Source: an uncultured Acidobacteriota bacterium (GTDB lineage Bacteria; Acidobacteriota; Terriglobia; Terriglobales; Acidobacteriaceae). Taken from it: DNA of 21,922 nucleotides. Of this stretch, positions 1-7,679 are shown piece by piece. The stretch covers positions 1 to 21,922 of the forward strand of contig CAILBQ010000208.1 in the NCBI GenBank assembly GCA_903832475.1, in the 5' to 3' direction. The position numbers and the translations under genes were made by a program. The notes under the pieces are model-generated. The model saw only the letters and a program-made list of their open reading frames with translations. It was not told where the DNA came from and searched no databases. The stretch's first letter is position 1. The number at the start of each line of letters is the position of its first letter.

Positions 1-112
1 GTCATCGACTTCGACGACCAGGTCGTGGATCGGTAGCGAGCCGCGCGGGGTGTAGAGACCGTTGACCAGCTGTTGGGCCAGCTCAGACTGTTTGTTGGCG
101 GCTGCGTCCGGA
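1..112 (-). other. Unidentified open frame running off the left edge
   Basis: Read on the minus strand, one frame stays open from about position 120 to the window edge and encodes roughly 40 residues, including the peptides SELAQQLVNGLYTPRG and LPIHDLVVEVDD. Its third codon positions are very rich in G and C, which looks like real coding sequence. It is not in frame with the TonB-dependent receptor that ends at 83, and it does not resemble the usual aromatic C-terminal strand of that family. No start codon with a ribosome binding site is visible (a GTG lies near position 140, inside the receptor gene). I do not recognise the protein. It could be a fragment joined to the receptor by rearrangement or by an assembly join. 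Confidence 0.25.
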
Positions 113-3100
113 GAAATTGGATTTGTCAGTGCCACGAATGTTGGTCTCGTTGAGAAGGTTAAACCCTTCTCCGATGAGGCTTATAGAGGCGTGCTCCCCT
201 AGATGTATGTCCTTCTTCAGCCGCAAGTCGAGAGCGCTGAAGGGGCTGAAGAAATTGATACCAGAAGGTACACTCTGAAGTTGTCCGCCAGCCAGGCAGG
301 GGTAGGCAGCGGGACAGGCGGGAAGAGCGTTCCAACGTGCAATTACGGCGTTCAGTTGATCGCTGTTCCGGATCTCGCGTCCGATAGCATTGCGCGGCAG
401 CAGCGGCAGTCGTGACCCGCTGGCGCCGTTGATGTTGCCGGTGCCGGGGAGGAAGGTGTCTGCGGCCACGCCTGAACCGAAGGTGTAGATGGGAGCGAGC
501 GAGAAGCGCCATGGCAACTGCGCTTCTCCATAGAGCGTAAAACGATGCCGCTCATCGGTCACAGCATAGCCCTTCTCCAAACGAAGGTCATCGATGCCTT
601 CCACAAGGTCCACCTGCTCTGCAGCGGTTGAGGTGAGCTGGTCATCATTCGAGTAATCGAAGGTCTTTGAGAGGGTATAGCTGACGTTATACTGGTAGCC
701 GATCGGGCCTAGCTTTGCCGATCGATGTGCGATGCTCACAATCAGCCCGTCGTACCACGACTTGGCCTGTGACTGCAGAAGCGTGATGTTGTCGGTGATG
801 CCGCTCAATGGATCGGTGAGGGTGCATGGTTCATTGCTACCGGGACAAGAGACATACGGCGAGGTTGAGTCTGTCTGGCGCAACAGATGACCAATGATCT
901 GGCGTGAAGCAAAGACGTGCAGGCCATCTGCCGAGACGAGCCAGTTGGCGCCCGCCTGTTGTTGAAGCCCGAGCGAGAACTGCTGGAAGAGCGGATGATG
1001 AGCGTTCGGACCCATTGCGAGAATGCCCACTCCGCCCGTCTGATGAGGGCCACTGAAAGGGGCTGCAAGCGTGGGACTGCCGGGCGCAAAAGTTGACCCA
1101 GGGGCGAAACAAAGGCCTAGACTGGGAGGAGCGGGGATATTCGGATTCACGCAGCTTGAACCGGCATACTGCGTGACTGTCAGCGCACGATCGTTCTGCA
1201 CCAGCTCTTCCGCGCCCGCCTCGAGAATGATGCGGTCATAGTAGATACCGTATCCCCCGCGTACCACGGTCTTACCCTTGGCAAAAGGATCCCAGACAAA
1301 GCCTACCCGGGGACCCCAGTCTTTCTTGTCTGGAGATTTCTTCAGGTTGATCACGTTTGCCATCCAGGTACATGGACTGGTTGGCTCGGCGATGAGACTT
1401 GGGCACGGATCGTGCGCGCTGGAGTTACCGGTGAGGTTTGAGTCGTACTCCCAGCGCAGGCCGAGGTTCAGTGTCAGGTTGGGATGAATGCGCCAGTCGT
1501 CCTGCACATAGCCTGCGACATAGCTGTTGAAGACCAGCGGGATGGGGACTGGGGTGACGGGTGCGCTGCTTTTTAGTGCTACCGCAATAGGGATGTCCGT
1601 ATCGTCGGGCTGGTGAGTGCTGGGCTCGCCATTCAGGTTGGCAAATCCAAAGTCAGAAACCAGAATGACTGTGCCTGTGCCGAATACATTGATCTCGCCA
1701 TGCGCGGTGTAGTGTTGAAACTCGCCTCCGAGTCGAAGCGTGTGCTTGCCCAGAGACCAGGAGAGCGCATCACGTACCTGCGAACGATTCAGAAACGTGG
1801 CCTGGGGCAGGTTGAAGTTTTCGCCGTCGGCCAAGTCAGGAAAAATAAGCTCATTCGTCAGACCGAGGGAAGCCGGATTGGTCGTGGGCAGGTTCTGCGG
1901 ATAGGGCGGGATGTCGTTATAAAAGTTGTCGTAGTGGAACGAGAGGTTGTTGACTTTATTGGACGAGATTACTGTGTTCAGAGCGGCGACAACCGAATTG
2001 AAGCGGTTGAGGGAGTTCTGCCGCTCTGCCGAAGTAAAAGCCGGTGTGCTGCTGGATGGCGTAGCCTCCGCAATATCGGTCGAGCGATTGAATGAGTAGC
2101 GCGCCATCAGGCTGTTCTTTGGGGTGATCTGCGCATCGACGCGAGTCGACCAGAGTGCATCACGCAAGGGCGCTGGGGCGGAAGTATGCAGGATGGTGTC
2201 GCTCGTGAAATCACGCGTTCCGGTCTGTATCGGGGCATTTTGATCACGGAATTCAAACGAGGAGAACCACCAGGCGCGGTCCTTGTTCAGCGGACCGCCC
2301 AGCGAAGCCCCCGACTGCTCGCGATCAAAAGGAGGTGTTGGCTGACCATGCGTGAAGGTCGCGGGCAGCGCCTGCAAGTTTCGGTTGCGTTCGAAAAGAA
2401 AGGCAGAGCCGTGGTAGCGATTTGTACCTGTCTTGGAAACGATGTTGATGATGCTGTTGCCCGAGCGGCCGACTTCCGCGGTAAAACGGCCGGTGGCAAT
2501 CTGGAATTCCTGGATTGAGTCTTCGGGAAAATTGGATAGCGTTCCGCCGACCACTTCGTCGTTATTATCGCCACCGTCCACGGTGATGTTGCCACCACGT
2601 CCAAACCCGCCTGCTGAGCTGACCTCAAGGGTATTGGTCTTGGTGGGATCGAAGGTTGGAGCGGGACGATTGCCGGGGACAAGATAGGCAAGCTCAAGAA
2701 AATTCCTGCCGTTTAATGGAATGTTCTGAATTGTCTGGGAAGTGATCTGGCCTTGCAGCATGGACTGCGTCATCTCCAGATTCTGCGTGCTGGCATTCAC
2801 TTCGAGCGTTGCACCGGCGGCCGCGATCTGTAGCCGAGCATCCAGGGTTGCGCTTCGGCCAGCTTCGATGATTACTGATTTAAATTCCGCACCGGAGAAA
2901 CCTGCCTGATTGATCCTGAGGCTATACTCACCGGCTGGGAGATCGGCCAGCACATAGAAGCCACTCCCGTTTGTTGACGTGCTGCGGACAAAACCTTGAG
3001 CGATACTGTTGACCACCACCTGCGCCCCCACAAGAACGGCATCTTTCGGATCTGTGACCAGACCACTGATGCTGCCAGTAGGAACCTGTGCGTGAAGTCT

Positions 3101-3181
3101 AACAACCGCTGTGAATGCGAAGAAAAGCACAACTTGAACTGCACGCCTCAGGGACGTGTTCTGACGAATCCTGTAAACCAT
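83..3181 (-). CDS. TonB-dependent receptor, Oar-like, C-terminally truncated
   Basis: This is an outer-membrane TonB-dependent transporter of the Oar-like type common in Acidobacteriota, where such proteins are thought to import large substrates such as glycans; the substrate cannot be read from sequence. The chosen ATG at 3181 follows a G-rich GTGGGGGT stretch and gives a normal signal peptide (cleavage near LHA|Q, residue 31); an ATG at 3226 would add 15 residues. A carboxypeptidase-regulatory-like domain follows (about 35-125, starting GSISGLVTDP), then the plug (about 130-250, with IPLNGRNF and the TVDGGDNND stretch), then a long beta-barrel. The protein has 1,032 residues. It ends in NFSGRSRQQTV rather than the usual terminal strand ending in Phe, so about 30-45 residues seem to be missing. 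Family assignment is firm; the integrity of the 3' end is doubtful. Confidence 0.9.
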   Translation of the reverse strand: MVYRIRQNTSLRRAVQVVLFFAFTAVVRLHAQVPTGSISGLVTDPKDAVLVGAQVVVNSIAQGFVRSTSTNGSGFYVLADLPAGEYSLRINQAGFSGAEFKSVIIEAGRSATLDARLQIAAAGATLEVNASTQNLEMTQSMLQGQITSQTIQNIPLNGRNFLELAYLVPGNRPAPTFDPTKTNTLEVSSAGGFGRGGNITVDGGDNNDEVVGGTLSNFPEDSIQEFQIATGRFTAEVGRSGNSIINIVSKTGTNRYHGSAFLFERNRNLQALPATFTHGQPTPPFDREQSGASLGGPLNKDRAWWFSSFEFRDQNAPIQTGTRDFTSDTILHTSAPAPLRDALWSTRVDAQITPKNSLMARYSFNRSTDIAEATPSSSTPAFTSAERQNSLNRFNSVVAALNTVISSNKVNNLSFHYDNFYNDIPPYPQNLPTTNPASLGLTNELIFPDLADGENFNLPQATFLNRSQVRDALSWSLGKHTLRLGGEFQHYTAHGEINVFGTGTVILVSDFGFANLNGEPSTHQPDDTDIPIAVALKSSAPVTPVPIPLVFNSYVAGYVQDDWRIHPNLTLNLGLRWEYDSNLTGNSSAHDPCPSLIAEPTSPCTWMANVINLKKSPDKKDWGPRVGFVWDPFAKGKTVVRGGYGIYYDRIILEAGAEELVQNDRALTVTQYAGSSCVNPNIPAPPSLGLCFAPGSTFAPGSPTLAAPFSGPHQTGGVGILAMGPNAHHPLFQQFSLGLQQQAGANWLVSADGLHVFASRQIIGHLLRQTDSTSPYVSCPGSNEPCTLTDPLSGITDNITLLQSQAKSWYDGLIVSIAHRSAKLGPIGYQYNVSYTLSKTFDYSNDDQLTSTAAEQVDLVEGIDDLRLEKGYAVTDERHRFTLYGEAQLPWRFSLAPIYTFGSGVAADTFLPGTGNINGASGSRLPLLPRNAIGREIRNSDQLNAVIARWNALPACPAAYPCLAGGQLQSVPSGINFFSPFSALDLRLKKDIHLGEHASISLIGEGFNLLNETNIRGTDKSNFSGRSRQQTV

Positions 3182-4100
3182 TGAGTACGACCCCCACTGA
3201 CGAGACCGCCGCTCTTCGTTCCACATAGGCCATGGGTCTCAGGGTGGAGACACACGTACGGAGAATGAGGGCGGGTCACGAAGGCCCAACTCTAATGAAC
3301 CAATAAAACACCTGTCCTCAAGCTAGCGGTGGGTACAAATTTCGATCAATGGGTGGAATGTAACACCGCATACGAACCGAAGTCCCCGAAGTCTTCCCAT
3401 ATGAACGCGAATCTCAGCAGCCAAGTTGCTTTGCCTTTGATTCGCCTAATGCCAGCAGCGAGTTCCGGAATCAACATATCCGCGTCTGCCGCTTCGTGGA
3501 TGCATGATGCGCCTGGATATAAGTGGACGCTACAGGCGCTATCCAATCGACTTGGCATGGGTCGCACCGCGCCTGATCAAGCAGCAACGCGGCGTCCTGA
3601 ACGACATCTAAAAACGCATCTTCGCCGTGGCAAAAAGGCTCCCAAAAAGCCGCTCGCTAAACCTCGCAAAATCAACGGCCGGATCGAGGAGATCCGGCCG
3701 TGACTTAAGGTATGCCTTCTGTGACAAGCGCTGAGGCAGACATGCCAGCTTGAGAGTCCCTCCTCAAGGCAAGAGCTAATCATCACCCCAAGCTCGGGCA
3801 ATATGGTGCGTATTGAGAAGCGCCCGTTACATCAGCGTTTCTGGGACTTATTCATGGCAACGCTCAATCTTGACTGACTGAGCGCATTCGCTTGGGCTGC
3901 CGTCGAAATGTTTGAATAAGCGTGGCTGACGCGCGGCAGCATTCATGGGGATGGTTGTCTTTCCCCAGTTCCAAGCCACTTTCCTATCTGATACGCAAGT
4001 TAATGACAAAGCCGAGACATCTCGATGACACCGGCTCGAACGGCTGCCTCTAGAGTGAGTGCAGACCAAGATCATCGGTCGAGAAAAGAGGATTCTTATC
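3182..4100. other. Intergenic region between divergent genes
   Basis: About 0.9 kb separates the divergent receptor and TIGR03118 genes and must hold both promoters, but I could not pick a convincing -35/-10 pair for either. It contains one perfect 11-bp hairpin near 3688. A plus-strand open frame (3329-3703, GTG start, no ribosome binding site) ends in a very basic tail, and a 73-codon frame overlaps it on the other strand; neither has a recognisable domain. No tRNA, transposase remnant or terminal repeat was seen. Confidence 0.5.
3675..3701. repeat. Perfect 11-bp inverted repeat, 5-nt loop
   Basis: The arms ACGGCCGGATC (3675-3685) and GATCCGGCCGT (3691-3701) pair without mismatch around the loop GAGGA. 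No T-tract follows on either strand, so it is not a classical intrinsic terminator. It sits alone in the long intergenic region, about 400 bp from the nearest confident gene start. It may be a protein-binding palindrome, a remnant, or the end of a small unrecognised transcript. Confidence 0.5.
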
Positions 4101-5243
4101 ATGCGCATCTGCTGTCTAGCCATCACCGGAGCCCTGGCGCTCTCCCTTCCGTCGGTCGTCTTCTCCCAGGAAAAAGGGTATCCCCGCTACTCCAGCACTA
4201 CCGAACCGTTGCAGCAATATACGCAGGTCAACCTTGTTTCGAATCTATCGGGCGTTGCCGCGGTGACTGACCCAAACCTCGTCAATGCTTGGGGACTTTC
4301 CCGCAGTTCAGGAGGAGACTGGTGGATTTCGGACAATACGACGGGATTGTCGACTCTGTATTCCGGAACCACTGGCGCGATTACACCATTGGTCGTAACC
4401 ATTCCACCAGCCGATCCGAACGCGAGCTCAACTGGGTCTCCTACTGGAACCATCTTCAACGGTACGATGGATTTTGCAGTCGCTCCTGGCAAGACAGCGC
4501 TTTTTCTCTTTGCTACGGAAGACGGCACAATCTCCGGCTGGAATCCAGACGTCAATCCAGCCAAAGCGGTCATCGTTGTGAACGAGGGACAGAAGTCGGT
4601 GTTTAAAGGGCTCACAGTAGCGCAGGCAGCCATCCACGGTGGCCCACTGGCGAATTACCTGTATGTTGCGAATTTTCGCAAGGGCCAGGTGTCGGTTTAT
4701 AACTCTCAATTCCAGCACAATTGGGAGGCAGAGGAAAACTTTGCACGTTTTCAGGCACCTGAAGGTTACGCTCCGTTTAACGTGCAGAACATTGGGGGGA
4801 ACATCTATGTTGCTTTCGCCAAGCAGGACGCAGCGAAGCATGATGAGGTGGATGGGGCAGGCCGCGGATTGGTGGCGGTCTTTCGGCCCGATGGGAATTT
4901 AATCCAAACGCTGCAACGCGGAAACTGGTTCAATGGACCATGGGGCCTGACCGCGGCTCCGAGCGATTTTGGCGCTTATAGCCATGACATTTTGGTTGGG
5001 AACTTCGGCAGTGGCGAGATCATCGCATTCGATCCCGTGACGGGCAAATATCGTGGCAGGCTTCGCGATGCAAAGAATAACCCGATCCAGATCCAGGGTT
5101 TGTGGGGCATATCCTTCGGGAACGGAACCGCTGCAGGAGGTCCGGCAACGTCGCTCTTCTTTGGCGCAGGTCCGGGCCAGGAAGCCAACGGCCTGTTTGG
5201 AAGCTTAACGCCCATCCAGAACAACGCCGGCAACGACCAGTAA
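4101..5243 (+). CDS. TIGR03118 family secreted protein
   Basis: The protein has 380 residues and carries the hallmark N-terminal region of the TIGR03118 family: VNLVSNLSG, then TDPNLVNAWGLS, then WWISDNTTGLSTLY. The family has no defined biochemical function that I know of; repeated short strands with G/N turns suggest a beta-propeller-like fold. A Sec signal peptide is clear (charged MR start, hydrophobic core, likely cleavage before QEKG), so it should act in the periplasm or outside the cell. The ATG at 4101 is chosen because AGAGGA lies 8 nt upstream; a GTG at 4059 in the same frame would put 14 residues before the signal peptide. It stands alone on the plus strand, with divergent and convergent neighbours, and is followed by a strong hairpin, so it is probably monocistronic. 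Confidence 0.9.
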   Translation: MRICCLAITGALALSLPSVVFSQEKGYPRYSSTTEPLQQYTQVNLVSNLSGVAAVTDPNLVNAWGLSRSSGGDWWISDNTTGLSTLYSGTTGAITPLVVTIPPADPNASSTGSPTGTIFNGTMDFAVAPGKTALFLFATEDGTISGWNPDVNPAKAVIVVNEGQKSVFKGLTVAQAAIHGGPLANYLYVANFRKGQVSVYNSQFQHNWEAEENFARFQAPEGYAPFNVQNIGGNIYVAFAKQDAAKHDEVDGAGRGLVAVFRPDGNLIQTLQRGNWFNGPWGLTAAPSDFGAYSHDILVGNFGSGEIIAFDPVTGKYRGRLRDAKNNPIQIQGLWGISFGNGTAAGGPATSLFFGAGPGQEANGLFGSLTPIQNNAGNDQ

Positions 5244-5285
5244 GCCACCCTTAAGCAGCGAGCCAGCACTTCATGGTTTGTGCTC

Positions 5286-5328
5286 TGCAGATCTTTGTGG
5301 CGCGTTGACCGCGCCACAAAGATCTGCA
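5286..5328. terminator. Bidirectional terminator, perfect 19-bp stem
   Basis: Arms 5286-5304 and 5310-5328 are perfectly complementary over 19 bp around the loop TTGAC. The hairpin lies between two convergent genes: 42 nt after the TIGR03118 stop and 8 nt beyond the stop of the cupredoxin gene on the other strand. On the plus strand it is followed by TTCTTC, a weak T-rich tail. The placement and symmetry suggest it ends transcription from both sides. Confidence 0.75.
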
Positions 5329-5335
5329 TTCTTCA

Positions 5336-6103
5336 TCAATAGGGAGGCTCGGCAGAATGGGTATCGTAGGGTTGTCCAAACTTGTTGAGATGTTCTTCGA
5401 TACCGGAAGGCCCGACGTGAATCTCAATCGTCCCCAGGACGGTGTTGCTGCGGTCCACCTTCATTATTCGCGACAGGGACCGCAGTGTTTCCGGCGAGGC
5501 TAGTTCCGACCAGACTTGCAGGCGATATAAGCCCTGGGGGATCCCGTGCAAGGTGATGAGGCCCTTTGCATCGGGCTGAGCGTAGTACGGCGTTTTGAGG
5601 CTAATGATGATCGCGCTCATCTCGGGGTGGATATTGCAGAAAATGTATGAGACGCCTTCGCGGTTGAAAGCCACATTGCGGGTCTGACCGCTTTGATAAA
5701 GGCCAAGGTCAAAGCGCCGGCCGTTGTAGAGCGAGAAGACGTTGTGGAAGTAAGAGTCGGCGTTGGGAAAGGCAACGGTGCTGCCAACGGGAACAACGAG
5801 CAGCCTGGGATGGAATTCTTTGTCTTTCTGCGTCATCTTGAAAGCTGACGGAGACTGCAGATCGCCGGCAGTCGGATCGAGCGGCTGAAGCCATACCACG
5901 GCAGCAAGCTCCGGCCCACGCGTGGAGGGCAGAGACGGTTTCTTCTGGGATGAGTCTCGCGAAATATGAATGGTCCCCGTGACGTCAAACCTCGCGGTTC
6001 CAATGGCAGAAGATACGGCAGGCGCGTCCTGTCCTCTGCCATCGGCGCATAGAGCGCCGGCCAGGATAGTTATAATTGCAACCCGCAGTGTCATGATGCC
6101 CAT
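5336..6103 (-). CDS. Periplasmic cupredoxin-domain protein (methylamine utilization protein-like)
   Basis: This 255-residue exported protein has a full set of type-1 copper ligands: His120 (SYFHNVFS), Cys156, His159 and Met162 (CNIHPEM). The arrangement matches plastocyanin/azurin-like domains of proteins often annotated as methylamine utilization proteins. After the copper motif comes a short beta-rich segment (LITLHGIPQGLYRLQVW) like the carboxypeptidase-regulatory-like fold that normally follows in this family. A signal peptide covers about residues 1-24; the Cys in it lacks a good lipobox. Likely role: electron transfer or copper binding in the periplasm. It is the last gene of the operon. 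The ATG at 6103 lies one base after the stop of the upstream porin-like gene; ATGs at 6115 and 6094 are possible, and none has a strong ribosome binding site, which suggests translational coupling. Confidence 0.8.
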   Translation of the reverse strand: MGIMTLRVAIITILAGALCADGRGQDAPAVSSAIGTARFDVTGTIHISRDSSQKKPSLPSTRGPELAAVVWLQPLDPTAGDLQSPSAFKMTQKDKEFHPRLLVVPVGSTVAFPNADSYFHNVFSLYNGRRFDLGLYQSGQTRNVAFNREGVSYIFCNIHPEMSAIIISLKTPYYAQPDAKGLITLHGIPQGLYRLQVWSELASPETLRSLSRIMKVDRSNTVLGTIEIHVGPSGIEEHLNKFGQPYDTHSAEPPY

Positions 6104-6104
6104 G

Positions 6105-7679
6105 CTAGAACGCATACCCCGCAGCCAGTCCATACAGGCTGGCGTCAGCGGCGGTTCCTGTGATTTGCCAGGAGCGAATCCTGCGGTACTCGCCGGATAT
6201 GAGAAGAGTGGAAGTGGGACGAAAGACAAAGTTTCCAAAGGCCGTTTGGTTGCGAACAAGGCCAATGTATGGATTGGATAGGTTTAGGTCCGCGCTGCGC
6301 AATTGAACACTGTTCGCGTCGTCCTCTCCGAAAGCAGCGTTGAACTCCAGTAGCCGAATTGGTTTCATCTTGAGTTGTGCCCAGCCACCGGCGTCCCTTA
6401 GGCCAACCATGTTTTCGCTGTTCTGGACGTCGAGCTGCCGATACACAAGTATGCTGTCTTTAAATGCACCGGCGCTGAGGCCTCCCAGGCCTGCGCCGTC
6501 ATAGATCGACCCGGAAAACTGCATGGCAGCCGGCAGCGATATTTTCCAGTCGGCGGTCCCCGCCCAGGCGTTGAAGTTCCCGGCAGGATTCGGCAAAGAG
6601 GAGGCAAAGGAATGTGGACTCCAGTAGCCTCCGATGCCGACGCTGGCGGGAAGCTGGAAGCGTCCCTGCCAGGCTACCCTCGCTTCAGTTGCTGGGTAGC
6701 GGCTTCGCTCCGCGGCGCTCACTGCACCAAGGCTCCCGGAGCCACTGGAACCTGCGTCAGGAATGTCCGCCAATGCCGCTTGAAGATTGATGTGCTGGTT
6801 ATCTGAGATGTCGAAGCGACGGTCCAAGCTGAGCTGCGGGAGCCATCCCCATAGAGCTCCTGACCAGCTCATAGCCGGCGTCGCGATACTGAAATACGAA
6901 TTCGCGTAGTAGGGAGTCAAGATCAAGGGTGCGACGCCTGCCTGTACCCTGGTTTTCGGCCATTCAATCTGCATCTCGGCGGTTCGCAGTCGGAATGAGC
7001 TGCTTCCTACTGTGTAGCCGCCTGACGACAGTCCACCCGCAAAATCCATCTCGAGGTTGGCATATGTGCGGGCACCCCAAAGCGAGGGGCCGGCTGCTTC
7101 GAGGCCCAACAGGGTCTGGCGGCCCGTCGCGGTCAGGCTTCCGTGAGCGGCATTCCCACCCGATGGGATGGCAACGAGGGGCTCAATGGGATTGTCCACC
7201 GAACCGTTATTCAGCGAAGCGTTCAACAAGACCAGACCGTGCAGCTTTACTGGGAATTTTGAAAGACTCTCCACCTTTTCCTGCTCGTGAACTTGAATCT
7301 CAGCCTGATGCATTGCCTGCCGTTCCTGAATTTCGGCAACGGCCCGCTGCAGATCCGCTGCGGCGTCTGGCGGTGCGGCTGGTGACGCGTCGGCCAGTTC
7401 GGGATGAATCTGGTTCTTCAACGTCTTGAACTGCTGTTGAAGCTGCACCAGTTCCGCATGTTGCTCGGCAATCCGCTGTTGTGCAGCCTCCAATTGAGTT
7501 TGCATCGCATTCACCCGATTCTCGAGCTCTTGCCGCGCCTTATCGGTGCTTTGCGACCAGGCGGAGATCCCGCCAACTTGGATCATGCATGCTGAGAGGA
7601 TGCAGACTCGGAGCGATGGTCCCCGCTGAGGACACCAATGCGGGACTCGCTTCGTGCAAGAGCGTGGACTGGTCTTCAT
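6105..7679 (-). CDS. Outer-membrane porin-like beta-barrel with N-terminal coiled coil
   Basis: The 524-residue product has a signal-like segment (about 22-43, ending near AWSQ), a Gln/Glu-rich coiled coil (about 45-145, with an Ala/Pro-rich break near 100), then a region of alternating hydrophobic strands rich in Tyr, Trp and Gly that ends in the terminal aromatic typical of outer-membrane barrels (AAGYAF). This is the layout of OprP/OprO-like and other trimeric porins with periplasmic coiled coils, although no diagnostic motif fixes the family. Its ATG overlaps the stop of the histidine kinase gene (ATGA), so translation is probably coupled to the sensor. The next gene encodes a copper protein. 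Likely role: passage of a small solute across the outer membrane, perhaps the signal or metal tracked by the operon (inference). Confidence 0.7.
   Translation of the reverse strand: MKTSPRSCTKRVPHWCPQRGPSLRVCILSACMIQVGGISAWSQSTDKARQELENRVNAMQTQLEAAQQRIAEQHAELVQLQQQFKTLKNQIHPELADASPAAPPDAAADLQRAVAEIQERQAMHQAEIQVHEQEKVESLSKFPVKLHGLVLLNASLNNGSVDNPIEPLVAIPSGGNAAHGSLTATGRQTLLGLEAAGPSLWGARTYANLEMDFAGGLSSGGYTVGSSSFRLRTAEMQIEWPKTRVQAGVAPLILTPYYANSYFSIATPAMSWSGALWGWLPQLSLDRRFDISDNQHINLQAALADIPDAGSSGSGSLGAVSAAERSRYPATEARVAWQGRFQLPASVGIGGYWSPHSFASSLPNPAGNFNAWAGTADWKISLPAAMQFSGSIYDGAGLGGLSAGAFKDSILVYRQLDVQNSENMVGLRDAGGWAQLKMKPIRLLEFNAAFGEDDANSVQLRSADLNLSNPYIGLVRNQTAFGNFVFRPTSTLLISGEYRRIRSWQITGTAADASLYGLAAGYAF

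Noticed and set aside
1613..2095. 160-codon plus-strand frame
   Set aside because: Lies antisense inside the receptor gene, whose frame shows strong domain similarity throughout.
3329..3703. 124-codon plus-strand open frame with a basic C-terminus
   Set aside because: GTG start without ribosome binding site, no recognisable domain, overlapped by another open frame on the opposite strand; kept only as part of the intergenic description.
5336..6265. Longer start for the cupredoxin gene at 6265
   Set aside because: It would overlap the porin-like gene by about 160 bp and place 54 unlikely residues before the signal peptide.
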